The translations under genes were made by a program, and so were the position numbers. The notes below the pieces were generated by a model. That model was not told the origin of the DNA. It was given only the letters and a program-made list of their open reading frames with translations, and did not search any database. DNA of 64,000 nt from Lachnospiraceae bacterium (GTDB taxonomy: Bacteria; Bacillota; Clostridia; Lachnospirales; Lachnospiraceae), in NCBI GenBank assembly GCA_017552985.1, contig JAFZNO010000032.1:16350-80349 (forward strand), written 5' to 3'. Of the stretch, positions 8,562-17,161 are shown one piece after another. How positions within the stretch are numbered: position 1 is the stretch's first letter; every line of letters begins with the position of its first letter.

Positions 8562-10865
8562 TTATCCAATGCTTCTCTCGATGTCGATAACGCTCTCGAT
8601 TCCGTGCAATCTTTCCATGATGTTGTTCAGTGCATCCCTGCCGCTCACTTCAAAACCAAGCTGCATGGTGACCATGCCCTGCTTATTCGTTCGAGTGTTT
8701 AGGGACATGATGCTGATGTTCTTCTCGGTAAATACCTTGGAGATGTCCGCCAGGAGGCCGTTTCTGTCACGCGCAAACAGATTGATCTCGCACACGTAGG
8801 AACCCGTGGGCTGATCGTCCGTGGATTCCCAGTCTGCCTCCATGATCCGGATCCGTTCATCCTCCGGAAGATTTAGGATGTTGACGCAGTCCGTGCGGTG
8901 AATGCTGATGCCCCTGCCCCTGGTGACAAATCCCACGATTTCATCTCCGGGTACCGGTGAACAGCACTTTGAAAACCGGACGGAGAGATCAGCGATTCCC
9001 TTTACAAGGATGCCGCCCTTCGAACGCATGCGAACGGGATGTCCCGTTGCCTGGCCATTCTCGGCTATCGTCGCCAACACTTCCTCGTTGGTCAGTTCTT
9101 TCTTATGGTCTCTGTCATAATATTCCTGAAGGCGTCCAATGATCTGGCCTTCCTTCAGGGCTCCGTGACCAATGGCCGCAAGCACGCTGTCCCAATCACG
9201 GAAACCATATTTATGCATGATGGCGTCCATGTACTCCGTGGAAAGGAGGCTCGCCATGTTAATGCCCTTGGCCTTACAATATGCGTTTATGAGATCCTTT
9301 CCCCTGGAAACGTTCTCTTCTTTTCCCTGGCTCTTAAACCACTGATTGATCTTGTTCTTCGCCTGGGTACTCTTTACGACGCTAAGCCAGTCGCGGCTGG
9401 GTCCCTTCGAGTTCCCGGAGGTGATGATCTCGATGCGGTCGCCGTTCTTGATCTGATAATCGATGGTCACTAACTTGCCGTTGACCCGGGCGCCCACCAT
9501 CTTGTTGCCCACGGCCGAATGAATGCTGTACGCGAAGTCAATGGGCGTGGAGCCTGCGGGAAGGTTTTTGACCTCACCGGTCGGCGTAAAGCAATATACC
9601 TGATCAGAAAACAGATCCAAGTCATTCTTCAGCAGGTTCATGAATTCACGGTTGTCCGACATATCCTGCTGCCACTCGAGGATCTGACGCAGCCAAACCA
9701 GTTTCTCCTCTTCCTGCGTCTCCACCTTCTTTCCGTCGGAGGCTTCCTTGTATTTCCAGTGTGCCGCGATACCATATTCCGCAGCCTTATGCATTTCAAA
9801 GGTACGGATCTGAATCTCAAAAGGCTGGCCGCTGGTTCCGATCAGCGTCGTGTGAAGCGACTGATACATGTTGGCCTTCGGGATGGCAATGTAATCCTTA
9901 AATCGTCCGGGAACGGGCTTGTAATGCGCATGGATCTCTCCCAGCGCAGCATAGCAGTCCTTGACGGAATCCACAATGATCCTGACGGCAAACAAGTCAT
10001 AGATCTGATCCAGAGTCTTATTCTGGTTCTTCATTTTCTTATAGATGCTGAAGAAGTGCTTCACGCGCCCTTCAACCTTAGCCTTGATGCCCGCCGCGTC
10101 AATGATGTTGCGCACTTCATCCACAATGCCTTGGATGTATTGCTCGCGGGCGCTTCGCTTCATGGCGATCTGGTTTACCAGATCCCGGTAAGCTTCCGGC
10201 TCCAAATATTTTAAGGACAGGTCGTCCAATTCGATCTTAATTTTGCTGATGCCCAGTCTCTGGGCGATGGGGCTGTAAATCTCCAGCGTTTCCCTCGCAA
10301 TGCGCTGCTGGCTTTCAGGTTTTTGGTGCTGAAGCGTGCGCATGTTATGGAGTCTGTCCGCCAGCTTGATCAGGATAACCCTTATGTCCTTCGCCATGGC
10401 AAGGAACATTTTCCGGAGGTTCTCCGCCTGCATCTCAAGTTTGGCTTCCGACTGATCCACGTCAGAGCTAAGAGGGATCTTTTCCAGCTTGGTGACGCCG
10501 TCCACCAGAAGCGCAACGTCCTCACCGAATTCCCGCACAAGATCCTCCTGCGTCATCGCCGTGTCTTCCACCACGTCATGTAATATGCCCGCGATGATGG
10601 TTTCCTTGTCCATCTCCAACTCTGCCAGGATAATGGCAACGTTCAACGGATGAATGATGTAAGGTTCTCCGGATTTTCTGGTCTGGCCTTCATGTGCCTT
10701 GCTGGCGGTTTCGTAGGCTTTTGCGATGGCGGTAATGTCGTCACTGGGATGGTAAGTTTTGACACGCGAAATAAGCTCCTGATACAACTGCTCGGGAGTC
10801 TCAAATTCCTGTGGCTTTGCCAACGGACCATCGCTATATTTGACGTCATTCATTTCTTCCGTCAT
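8562..10865 (-). CDS. relA: bifunctional (p)ppGpp synthetase/hydrolase RelA/SpoT
   Basis: 767 residues, the usual length of long RSH enzymes. Order of domains: HD hydrolase (about 60-170, with HD in GILHDVVEDT), synthetase (about 250-370), TGS (about 425-485, beginning DQVYCFTPTGEV), a zinc-finger/RIS region with conserved cysteines (FSKCCSPVPGDEI) and a C-terminal ACT domain (about 690-767). The synthetase motif RFKD is of the RxKD class seen in bifunctional enzymes, rather than the ExDD class of synthetase-only RelA. It makes and degrades the stringent-response alarmone on the ribosome. The ATG start has GGAG nine bases upstream. It follows apt by 32 bp. Confidence 0.97.
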   Translation of the reverse strand: MTEEMNDVKYSDGPLAKPQEFETPEQLYQELISRVKTYHPSDDITAIAKAYETASKAHEGQTRKSGEPYIIHPLNVAIILAELEMDKETIIAGILHDVVEDTAMTQEDLVREFGEDVALLVDGVTKLEKIPLSSDVDQSEAKLEMQAENLRKMFLAMAKDIRVILIKLADRLHNMRTLQHQKPESQQRIARETLEIYSPIAQRLGISKIKIELDDLSLKYLEPEAYRDLVNQIAMKRSAREQYIQGIVDEVRNIIDAAGIKAKVEGRVKHFFSIYKKMKNQNKTLDQIYDLFAVRIIVDSVKDCYAALGEIHAHYKPVPGRFKDYIAIPKANMYQSLHTTLIGTSGQPFEIQIRTFEMHKAAEYGIAAHWKYKEASDGKKVETQEEEKLVWLRQILEWQQDMSDNREFMNLLKNDLDLFSDQVYCFTPTGEVKNLPAGSTPIDFAYSIHSAVGNKMVGARVNGKLVTIDYQIKNGDRIEIITSGNSKGPSRDWLSVVKSTQAKNKINQWFKSQGKEENVSRGKDLINAYCKAKGINMASLLSTEYMDAIMHKYGFRDWDSVLAAIGHGALKEGQIIGRLQEYYDRDHKKELTNEEVLATIAENGQATGHPVRMRSKGGILVKGIADLSVRFSKCCSPVPGDEIVGFVTRGRGISIHRTDCVNILNLPEDERIRIMEADWESTDDQPTGSYVCEINLFARDRNGLLADISKVFTEKNISIMSLNTRTNKQGMVTMQLGFEVSGRDALNNIMERLHGIESVIDIERSIG

Positions 10866-10897
10866 CCGTAACCACTCCTACGTCATCAAAATTCTTT

Positions 10898-11422
10898 TTA
10901 TTTTCCGGGATAAACGATCGCGGAATCCAAACGGTAATCTGCGATCTTCTCACGTCCCTTTAATCCTGCCAATTCCATAAGTACCACGACGCCAACCACT
11001 TCGCCGCCAAGACTCTCGATCAGCTTGATCATGGCTTCCGTCGTACCGCCGGTTGCGATCAGGTCATCCACGATCAAAACCTTTTGGCCGGGCTTAATGC
11101 TGTCCTTGTGCATTTCAATGGTAGCCTTGCCATATTCCAAGTCATAGTCAATGCTCACCGTCTCACAGGGAAGCTTCCCTTTCTTTCTGATCAAAACAAA
11201 GGGCTTGTGAAGATTATATGCAATAGGGGTGCCAAAAATAAAACCTCTGGATTCCGGTCCCACAACCACGTCGAAGTCCAAATCCTTCACCAGATCCTGC
11301 ATGGTACTGATGGCCAGATGAAGCCCCTCTGCATCCTGCAGCACGCTGGTTACGTCGCGAAAGATGATCCCTTCCTCGGGAAAATCAGGTATTGACCTTA
11401 CGTATTCTTCCAGTTTTTTCAT
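10898..11422 (-). CDS. apt: adenine phosphoribosyltransferase
   Basis: 174 residues. Converts adenine and PRPP to AMP (purine salvage). The PRPP-binding loop VLIVDDLIATGGT is present near residue 120, and the N-terminal SIPDFPEEGIIFRDVT is typical of bacterial Apt. The ATG start has GGGGAGAG immediately upstream. It stands directly before relA, an arrangement also common in Bacilli (apt-relA), linking purine salvage with alarmone metabolism. Confidence 0.97.
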   Translation of the reverse strand: MKKLEEYVRSIPDFPEEGIIFRDVTSVLQDAEGLHLAISTMQDLVKDLDFDVVVGPESRGFIFGTPIAYNLHKPFVLIRKKGKLPCETVSIDYDLEYGKATIEMHKDSIKPGQKVLIVDDLIATGGTTEAMIKLIESLGGEVVGVVVLMELAGLKGREKIADYRLDSAIVYPGK

Positions 11423-11462
11423 GTTCTCTCTCCCCTTTTAGCTTTTGACTTTTAACAAGAAC

Positions 11463-11488
11463 GAGCCTCCCCCCTAAGGGAAAAGCTC
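11463..11488 (-). other. intercistronic hairpin between the SEC-C gene and apt
   Basis: GAGC at 11463-11466 pairs with GCTC at 11485-11488, enclosing an inner C-rich/G-rich pairing. On the minus strand it is followed by a weak T-rich stretch (GTTCTTGTT). It could be an attenuating or processing hairpin; it is not a convincing terminator. Confidence 0.3.
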
Positions 11489-11502
11489 CATTCCTTCGTT
11501 CC

Positions 11503-12006
11503 TTATTTCTTACCGCAACATTTCTTGTATTTCTTTCCCGATCCGCAAGGACAGGGATCGTTAGGATAAATCTTGTCACCTTTGATCACGGTCGTGGAGG
11601 ATTTCTGCTCCTTGTAGAGACGCTTTCTGGTCTCATCGTCGAAAATGTCCTTCCATGCATCAAGCTTGTAAAGCCATTCCGCGTCTGCCGCCACCATATT
11701 CTTGTAAAGGAGGGCCTTGTCGAATCCAAGGTTCACCTCGGTGTCCTCTTCCATCTCTTCAATGGGATTCTTTTCGATCAAGCTGTCATTAATGCCATCG
11801 AGGAAGCCCGTCATGGTCATCACGTCAACGCCATAGCGTTCTGCAAGCTCCTTAACGGTGCCCTTTACGACTTCATCGGGATTCTTTAAGAGCTCCGCAT
11901 AGATGTCCTGCTCTCTCTTAAAATATACGCCCCAAAGTCTCTGAAGCTCGTCCTTGCCCAATCTCTCATTGTATGCTACGCTGCGCCATTTCTCTAAAAG
12001 TGCCAT
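11503..12006 (-). CDS. SEC-C zinc-binding motif protein
   Basis: 167 residues. The C-terminus is a classic SEC-C metal-binding motif, with [13 protein letters not shown] at about residues 152-164. The rest is an acidic, helical domain of unknown function. SEC-C tails resemble the zinc-binding end of SecA and are thought to mediate protein or ribosome contacts (family knowledge). Own promoter visible upstream; followed by apt after an 80-bp gap with a weak hairpin. Confidence 0.88.
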   Translation of the reverse strand: MALLEKWRSVAYNERLGKDELQRLWGVYFKREQDIYAELLKNPDEVVKGTVKELAERYGVDVMTMTGFLDGINDSLIEKNPIEEMEEDTEVNLGFDKALLYKNMVAADAEWLYKLDAWKDIFDDETRKRLYKEQKSSTTVIKGDKIYPNDPCPCGSGKKYKKCCGKK

Positions 12007-12070
12007 ATTTTTATACCATCCTTACTTATTTACAGGCCTCATGCCTGCCATTTTCCTTATAACTTATACT

Positions 12071-12099
12071 AGTATATAACAAAAGAGCCCTTAAATCAA
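12071..12099 (-). promoter_or_regulatory. promoter of the SEC-C/apt/relA series
   Basis: Minus-strand TTGATT (plus 12094-12099), 17-bp spacer, TATACT (plus 12071-12076), 65 bp upstream of the SEC-C start at 12006. Good match to a vegetative sigma-A promoter. Confidence 0.7.
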
Positions 12100-12189
12100 T
12101 AAAAACTTACGTATTCCCTTGCGGTTCCCCGCATTTTGGGTATACAATGAGAGTGTTCTCAGAATAGATTTCACGCGTGGAGAATACAA

Positions 12190-13107
12190 ATGATGAGAAA
12201 AAGATTTCGCTGGGCCTTGCCCCTCCTCGTCTGCCTTTTCCTTACCGGATGCGGCGATGCCGATGCCGTGGCGTCGGTCACCATCGCGGAAAGCGCAATT
12301 GAAGCATCGATACCGTCTTCCGGCGACGCCGTCTCCCCTGACGTGAGTCCCTCAATGGAGCCAAATGATTCGACGGACGGGGCGCAAGGTGACCAAGAGG
12401 AACCGGAAATGCACGGTTTGGAATACTTTCTAAAAACTGCCCTGTTACCCATCGGAGAAACCGCCTACGTATGGGGCGGCGGTTGGAATGAAGAAGACAC
12501 GGGAGCCGGCACGGAAGCCTGCACCATTGGGTTAAGCCCCAGATGGAAAGAATTTGCAAAAGACCTTCCATCAAACTACAACTACAAAAAGACCCGCTAT
12601 CAGATCCACGACGGATTGGACTGCTCCGGCTTTGTCGGCTGGGCCATTTACAACACTTTGGAAACGGAAGACGGCAAAGAAGGTTACGTATATACTTCTA
12701 CCGACGTGGCCCAAAACTTAGCCTCTTTGGGATTTGGAGAATTCACGGCCGCGAAATCCGTGACGGAGTGGAAACCCGGTGACGTCGCCAGCATGAACGG
12801 ACACGTTTGGATCAGCCTTGGCACCTGTGAAGACGGCAGCGTCTTACTCGTGCACTCCAGTCCTCCCGGCGTGCGGCTTTGCGGGATTGCCAAGTCATCC
12901 AAGGCCAAGGATGCCGTTAAGCTGGCAGAAAACTACATGCAAACCTATTATCCAGACTGGTACTCCCGTTTTCCCGATTGCGAGTCCCCCAAGTCTTATC
13001 TGAAAAAAACCGCGCAATTCCGATGGGGCGAGGAAACCTTCCCGGATGCGGCGCAGATCCAGTCCATGACGCCCGAAGCATTGTTAAAACTGCTTTACAA
13101 TGAATAA
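12190..13107 (+). CDS. NlpC/P60-type lipoprotein, putative cell-wall endopeptidase
   Basis: 305 residues. A signal peptide of the lipoprotein type ends in the lipobox LTGC (Cys near residue 21), then an acidic Ser/Pro linker. The catalytic domain has the NlpC/P60 Cys in GLDCSGFVGWAI near residue 138 and the His in MNGHVWISLG near residue 203, so it probably cleaves peptidoglycan stem peptides outside the cell. The domain is longer than a minimal NlpC/P60 domain, with a region before the Cys containing AYVWGGG that resembles the usual upstream strand. Start: two adjacent ATGs with GGAG seven bases upstream. A downstream small membrane protein follows after 24 bp, probably in the same transcript. 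Confidence 0.82.
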   Translation: MMRKRFRWALPLLVCLFLTGCGDADAVASVTIAESAIEASIPSSGDAVSPDVSPSMEPNDSTDGAQGDQEEPEMHGLEYFLKTALLPIGETAYVWGGGWNEEDTGAGTEACTIGLSPRWKEFAKDLPSNYNYKKTRYQIHDGLDCSGFVGWAIYNTLETEDGKEGYVYTSTDVAQNLASLGFGEFTAAKSVTEWKPGDVASMNGHVWISLGTCEDGSVLLVHSSPPGVRLCGIAKSSKAKDAVKLAENYMQTYYPDWYSRFPDCESPKSYLKKTAQFRWGEETFPDAAQIQSMTPEALLKLLYNE

Positions 13108-13131
13108 CGAAAAAAGAATGAGAGGTATCCC

Positions 13132-13458
13132 ATGTCTGCAAATACGAATGACAAGAAAAACGCCGGCGGCACGAATAACAAGCAAACGAAAATGACGGGG
13201 AAACGCATCGCCGCCATCATTGGCATTATACTGTTACTTGGCTTATACGTCACGACTCTCTTTGTTGCGATCTTTGACAGAAGCTCCTCCGGGCAGTGGT
13301 TTATGCTCTGCCTGATCGGCACCGTGACCATTCCTCTCCTCATTTGGATTTATACTTGGATGTACGGAGTGCTCGCGCAAAAGCACACCATAGCGTCCTT
13401 CGAATTGGAGGATAACGCTTCAGAAAACAAAACGGGAGAAGCCTCCGATCAGGAATGA
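13132..13458 (+). CDS. small two-helix membrane protein of unknown function
   Basis: 108 residues. A Lys/Asn-rich cytoplasmic N-terminus, two hydrophobic helices at about residues 25-45 and 53-75, and an acidic C-terminal tail. I do not recognise the family. Preceded by AGAGGT nine bases from the ATG. It follows the NlpC/P60 lipoprotein gene closely, so a role near the envelope is possible but unproven. Convergent with the HAD hydrolase gene. Confidence 0.65.
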   Translation: MSANTNDKKNAGGTNNKQTKMTGKRIAAIIGIILLLGLYVTTLFVAIFDRSSSGQWFMLCLIGTVTIPLLIWIYTWMYGVLAQKHTIASFELEDNASENKTGEASDQE

Positions 13459-13467
13459 CCTCTCCCG
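13433..13467. terminator. possible shared terminator between convergent genes
   Basis: CGGGAGA at 13433-13439 pairs with TCTCCCG at 13461-13467 and spans the stop of the plus-strand gene. On the minus strand the stem is followed by GTTTTGTTTT, so it could end the HAD gene. Weak on the plus strand. Confidence 0.4.
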
Positions 13468-13474
13468 GTGATTC

Positions 13475-14074
13475 TTATGAATTTAATGCTTCAAGATCTT
13501 TCCAAACCTGCCCAGGCGTTTCAAAAACGATCCCGTGGATCCCGAGCTTTTTGCCAGCCTCAACGTTTGCCGGCAGGTCATCCACAAAGACGCTCTCTTC
13601 CGGAATCAGGGAATATCTGTCGAGTAAAAGCTGATAAAACGCCGGATCCGGTTTGATCAGCTTTACGTTCCAGGAGAGGAGACCTCCATCCATATACTCC
13701 CGAAAGACTAGGCCTTTCTTGCATTCTCTCTCGATCTTTTCTGAAAAATTTGAGAGGCAATAGACGGAAAAGCCTTTTTCTTTGAGCTTTTTTATCCAAT
13801 CTACCGCATAGTCCCGGATCGTAACGATGTCGGTCATGTCGTCAAAAGCCTTGTGAAGCTTCTCTTCGATCTCTGGATCATTCTTGACAAATCCAGCCAT
13901 CACTTCATCAAAGCTCCAGACGCCGCGGTCAAGCTCAGCCCAGACCGGCGTGAGCACGCTGGCCTTCGCGATGCGTCCGACCTCATCTTCCGAGAAGCCC
14001 TTGTCCGCAAGAAACTCCGCCCACCGAAAGTCTGTCAGCACGTTTCCAATGTCAAAAATTACGTTTTTGATCAC
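13475..14074 (-). CDS. HAD-family hydrolase (YihX-like)
   Basis: 199 residues. The HAD motif I is FDIGNVL (Asp nucleophile near residue 8, but the second Asp of DxD is replaced by Asn, as in many YihX/epoxide-hydrolase-N-like HADs). Motif II is the Ser in YCLSNFS, Lys is in LIKPDPAFY, and motif IV is the Asp pair in ESVFVDDLPANVEAG. This resembles alpha-D-glucose-1-phosphate phosphatase YihX, but the substrate cannot be told. It begins at GTG. It sits 33 bp after purA on the same strand. Confidence 0.82.
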   Translation of the reverse strand: MIKNVIFDIGNVLTDFRWAEFLADKGFSEDEVGRIAKASVLTPVWAELDRGVWSFDEVMAGFVKNDPEIEEKLHKAFDDMTDIVTIRDYAVDWIKKLKEKGFSVYCLSNFSEKIERECKKGLVFREYMDGGLLSWNVKLIKPDPAFYQLLLDRYSLIPEESVFVDDLPANVEAGKKLGIHGIVFETPGQVWKDLEALNS

Positions 14075-14107
14075 GCTCTCACGTCGTCCTTTCTAAGCAA
14101 ATCCCCT

Positions 14108-15403
14108 TTACGCCTTCTTCAAAGGGCTCTCCCTGTAAATGATGTCCTGTCTTCTGGGACCATTGCTGATCATGGTGATGGGATAACCGATCTGCTTTTC
14201 AATAAACTCAATATAGTTTCTGCAATTCTCAGGAAGATCCTCGTACTTATCGATGCCGCGGATGTCGCACTTCCATCCGGGAAGCGTTCTGAGCACGGGC
14301 TTTGCCTTCTCAAGAAGATGCGTTACGGGGAAGTCCGTCGTCACCTTTCCGTCGATCTCATATCCAACGCAAACGGGGATCTCGTCCAGGTAGCCAAGCA
14401 CGTCCAGTACCGTGAAGGCAACGTCCGTGGTTCCCTGCAGGCGGCAGCCATACTTGGAAGCAACGCAGTCAAACCACCCCATTCTTCTGGGTCTTCCGGT
14501 AGTTGCGCCGTATTCACCGCCGTCTCCGCCGCGGCGACGAAGCTCATCCGCCTCATCCCCAAAGATCTCGGAAACAAACGCACCTGCACCTACTGCGGAG
14601 GAATATGCCTTACATACCGTCACAACCTGCTTGATCTCATAGGGCGGAATGCCTGCGCCTACCGCACCGTAAGCAGCGAGGGTGGAGGAACTCGTAACCA
14701 TGGGATAGATGCCGTGATCGGGATCCTTTAAGGTGCCCAACTGCCCCTCTAACAGAACGGTCTTGCCATCCTTCAACGCGCGGTCAAGGAATGCGGAAAC
14801 GTCGCAAACGTAAGGTGCAACCATCTCTTTATACTCATGCAGCGTCTTTAACAGCTCTTCGGGATCGATCTCAGGCTTATTGTAGAGATGCTTTAAGAGA
14901 ACGTTCTTTACCGCACATACGCTCCTAACCTTTTCAGCCAGTCCTTCCTCGTCAAACAGCTCGTTGACCTGGAAACCGATCTTTGCATATTTGTCAGAAT
15001 AAAAAGGTGCGATGCCGGATTTGGTGGAACCAAAGGACTTACCGCCAAGACGCTCCTCCTCATACTGATCAAAGAGAATGTGATAAGGCATCACGATCTG
15101 TGCGCGGTCAGAAACCAAAATCTTGGGCATGGGCACGTTTCTCTCTACGATGGACTGAATCTCCTTGAACAAAAGGGGAATGTTCAGCGCCACGCCATTG
15201 CCGATCACGCTGGTGGTATGACCGTAAAATACGCCGGAAGGTAAAGTGTGCAATGCAAATTTACCATAGCAGTTCACAATGGTGTGTCCTGCGTTTGCGC
15301 CGCCCTGAAAACGTACGATAACGTCCGCCTTCTCAGCCATCATGTCCGTGATCTTGCCTTTTCCTTCGTCGCCCCAGTTTGCTCCTACAACTGCTTTAAC
15401 CAT
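14108..15403 (-). CDS. purA: adenylosuccinate synthetase
   Basis: 431 residues. Joins IMP and aspartate with GTP to give adenylosuccinate, the first step to AMP. The N-terminal loop GANWGDEGKGKITD and the GGANAGHTIV motif with the catalytic His are diagnostic. GTTDVAFTVLDVLGYLD and the C-terminal pattern fit the family. A longer reading from 15436 exists, but AAAGGATG seven bases before the ATG at 15403 marks the real start. It is in the same direction as purC, purB and the PurF-like gene, completing the AMP branch together with purB. Confidence 0.97.
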   Translation of the reverse strand: MVKAVVGANWGDEGKGKITDMMAEKADVIVRFQGGANAGHTIVNCYGKFALHTLPSGVFYGHTTSVIGNGVALNIPLLFKEIQSIVERNVPMPKILVSDRAQIVMPYHILFDQYEEERLGGKSFGSTKSGIAPFYSDKYAKIGFQVNELFDEEGLAEKVRSVCAVKNVLLKHLYNKPEIDPEELLKTLHEYKEMVAPYVCDVSAFLDRALKDGKTVLLEGQLGTLKDPDHGIYPMVTSSSTLAAYGAVGAGIPPYEIKQVVTVCKAYSSAVGAGAFVSEIFGDEADELRRRGGDGGEYGATTGRPRRMGWFDCVASKYGCRLQGTTDVAFTVLDVLGYLDEIPVCVGYEIDGKVTTDFPVTHLLEKAKPVLRTLPGWKCDIRGIDKYEDLPENCRNYIEFIEKQIGYPITMISNGPRRQDIIYRESPLKKA

Positions 15404-15466
15404 ATGTTTCATCCTTTCTTTCCGTGAATTCCTCACGTTTTGAATTCATCAAGTTTTACGTTCTGA

Positions 15467-16882
15467 CTATTCCCTGCCGTCCCAGCAGTAAGTACAAAGC
15501 TTTTCTTTGTCAATGCCAACGGAGTTGATCATGTCGTCCAGTCTGTGGAAATGCAAGGTGGTGAAATTGAGCTGCTTTCCAATGCGTGACACCATGTCAT
15601 TGTATTCGTTCGTGTTGGGATCCACGTACTTCTTTAAGTCAATCTGCAGGCCTTCCTGCTCCATGTCTTTCAGTACTCTTCTCGCGATCAAGTCCATCTC
15701 GGACGTGGATCTGGAGAAATTCAAGTACTTACAGCCGAACAAAAGCGGCGGGCACGCAGGACGGATGTGAACCTCCTTCGCACCGCTCTGATACAGGAAT
15801 TCCGTCGTCTCGCGAAGCTGCGTTCCTCGCACGATGGAATCGTCGATCAAAAGAAGCTTCTTGTCCTGGATCAGGTCATGCACGGGAATCAGCTTCATCT
15901 TCGCGATCAGGTTTCTCTGCGTCTGCATCGTCGGCATGAAGGATCTCGGCCAGGTCGGCGTGTATTTGATAAACGGTCTGGAGAACGGAATGCCGGACTC
16001 ATTTGCATATCCGATGGCATGTGCCGTTCCGGAATCCGGTACGCCGGCAACGATGTCCGGTTTTACGTGATCTCTGCCGGCATCTCTCTTTGCCAAGGCA
16101 GCGCCGCAGTTATAACGCATCTGCTCCACGCTGATCCCCTCGTAGGACGAGGACGGATAGCCGTAATAGATCCAAAGGAAGGTACAGATTTTCATGTCCT
16201 TGCCGGGATTCACAAGCGTCTTCACGCCTTCAGGCGTTACCACCGCGATTTCTCCAGGTCCTAATTCCTTACAATCTTCATATCCAAGGTTCAGATAAGC
16301 AAAGCTTTCAAATGAAACGCAATGGGCGTCCTTTTTCTTTCCGATCACCACCGGCGTTCTTCCAAGCCGGTCTCTTGCGGCATACAGGCCAAGGGGCGTC
16401 AGGATCAAAATGCTCATGGATCCGTCGATGACCTCCTGTGCGTAGCGGATGCCGTCCACCATGTTGTCCTTCTGGTTGATCAATGCCGCAACCAACTCAG
16501 TTGCATTGATCTCGCCGCTGCTCATCTCCATAAAGTGGGAAAGGCCGTTGTCAAAAATCTGTTTTGTCAAGGCTTCTGCATTGTTGATCTTGCCCACGGT
16601 GGTGATGGCGTAGGTGCCGTGATGCGATCTCATAAGCAAGGGCTGTGGTTCATAGTCGGAAATACATCCGATTCCCAGATTTCCCTCCATGGAATTCACG
16701 TCACCGTCAAATTTCGTACGAAAGGGTGCGTTTTCGATGTTGTGGATTGCACGGTCAAAACCTTTTTTGCCATATACCACCATTCCCGCACGGCGCGTTC
16801 CCAAGTGGGAATGATAGTCCGTACCAAAGAACAGGTCAAACGTACAATCCTCTTTTGATGCAACTCCAAAAAATCCGCCCAT
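15467..16882 (-). CDS. PurF-like amidophosphoribosyltransferase lacking the N-terminal nucleophile Cys
   Basis: 471 residues from the ATG at 16882 (GGAG nine bases upstream). The N-terminus reads MGGFFGVAS where PurF has Cys-Gly-x-x-Gly, so the catalytic glutaminase Cys is replaced by Gly. The rest of the class II amidotransferase fold and the type I PRTase domain are present, with the PRPP loop LLLIDDSIVRGTQ near residue 350. Cysteines that align with the [4Fe-4S] ligands of the Bacillus enzyme are kept: KICTFLWIYYG, FGCKYLNFS and the C-terminal CTYC. The gene lies between purB and purA. It may be an ammonia-dependent or regulatory paralogue; a normal purF would be expected elsewhere. The product could also be mis-annotated as ordinary PurF. 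Confidence 0.85.
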   Translation of the reverse strand: MGGFFGVASKEDCTFDLFFGTDYHSHLGTRRAGMVVYGKKGFDRAIHNIENAPFRTKFDGDVNSMEGNLGIGCISDYEPQPLLMRSHHGTYAITTVGKINNAEALTKQIFDNGLSHFMEMSSGEINATELVAALINQKDNMVDGIRYAQEVIDGSMSILILTPLGLYAARDRLGRTPVVIGKKKDAHCVSFESFAYLNLGYEDCKELGPGEIAVVTPEGVKTLVNPGKDMKICTFLWIYYGYPSSSYEGISVEQMRYNCGAALAKRDAGRDHVKPDIVAGVPDSGTAHAIGYANESGIPFSRPFIKYTPTWPRSFMPTMQTQRNLIAKMKLIPVHDLIQDKKLLLIDDSIVRGTQLRETTEFLYQSGAKEVHIRPACPPLLFGCKYLNFSRSTSEMDLIARRVLKDMEQEGLQIDLKKYVDPNTNEYNDMVSRIGKQLNFTTLHFHRLDDMINSVGIDKEKLCTYCWDGRE

Positions 16883-16923
16883 GTCATTTCTCCTTACTGT
16901 ATATTTTGAAGAACTCGGGGCTT

Positions 16924-17080
16924 TGTTTGAACAGACTCTCTCAGGCACGCTCGCGCTATGAGTGCAGCGTATCGGTACTAATTCCCCTCGCCTGCCGCTT
17001 GCGGCAAGCGCAATCGTCACGCGATACGTGGAATAAGTACCGACGCTTGGCACACATGCCTGAGAGAGTCTATTTCAAAC
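16924..17080. repeat. 157-bp nested inverted-repeat element
   Basis: The outer arms are 16924-16946 and 17057-17080, sharing AGACTCTCTCAGGCA as an exact inverted match plus flanking GTTTGAA/TTCAAAC. A second pair is near 16968-16985 (GCG-tat-CGGTACTaATTCC) and 17031-17045, and a small central hairpin is CCGCTTGCGG. It lies in the purB to PurF-like spacer. It could be a non-autonomous mobile element or an RNA structure separating the two genes. Confidence 0.6.
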
Positions 17081-17161
17081 ATCCCCTCGAGGTTGTTTCA
17101 AGCCATTAACTTTACATTAATCCGTTAAATGACATTATAAAAATAATTAATCATAGATTTC

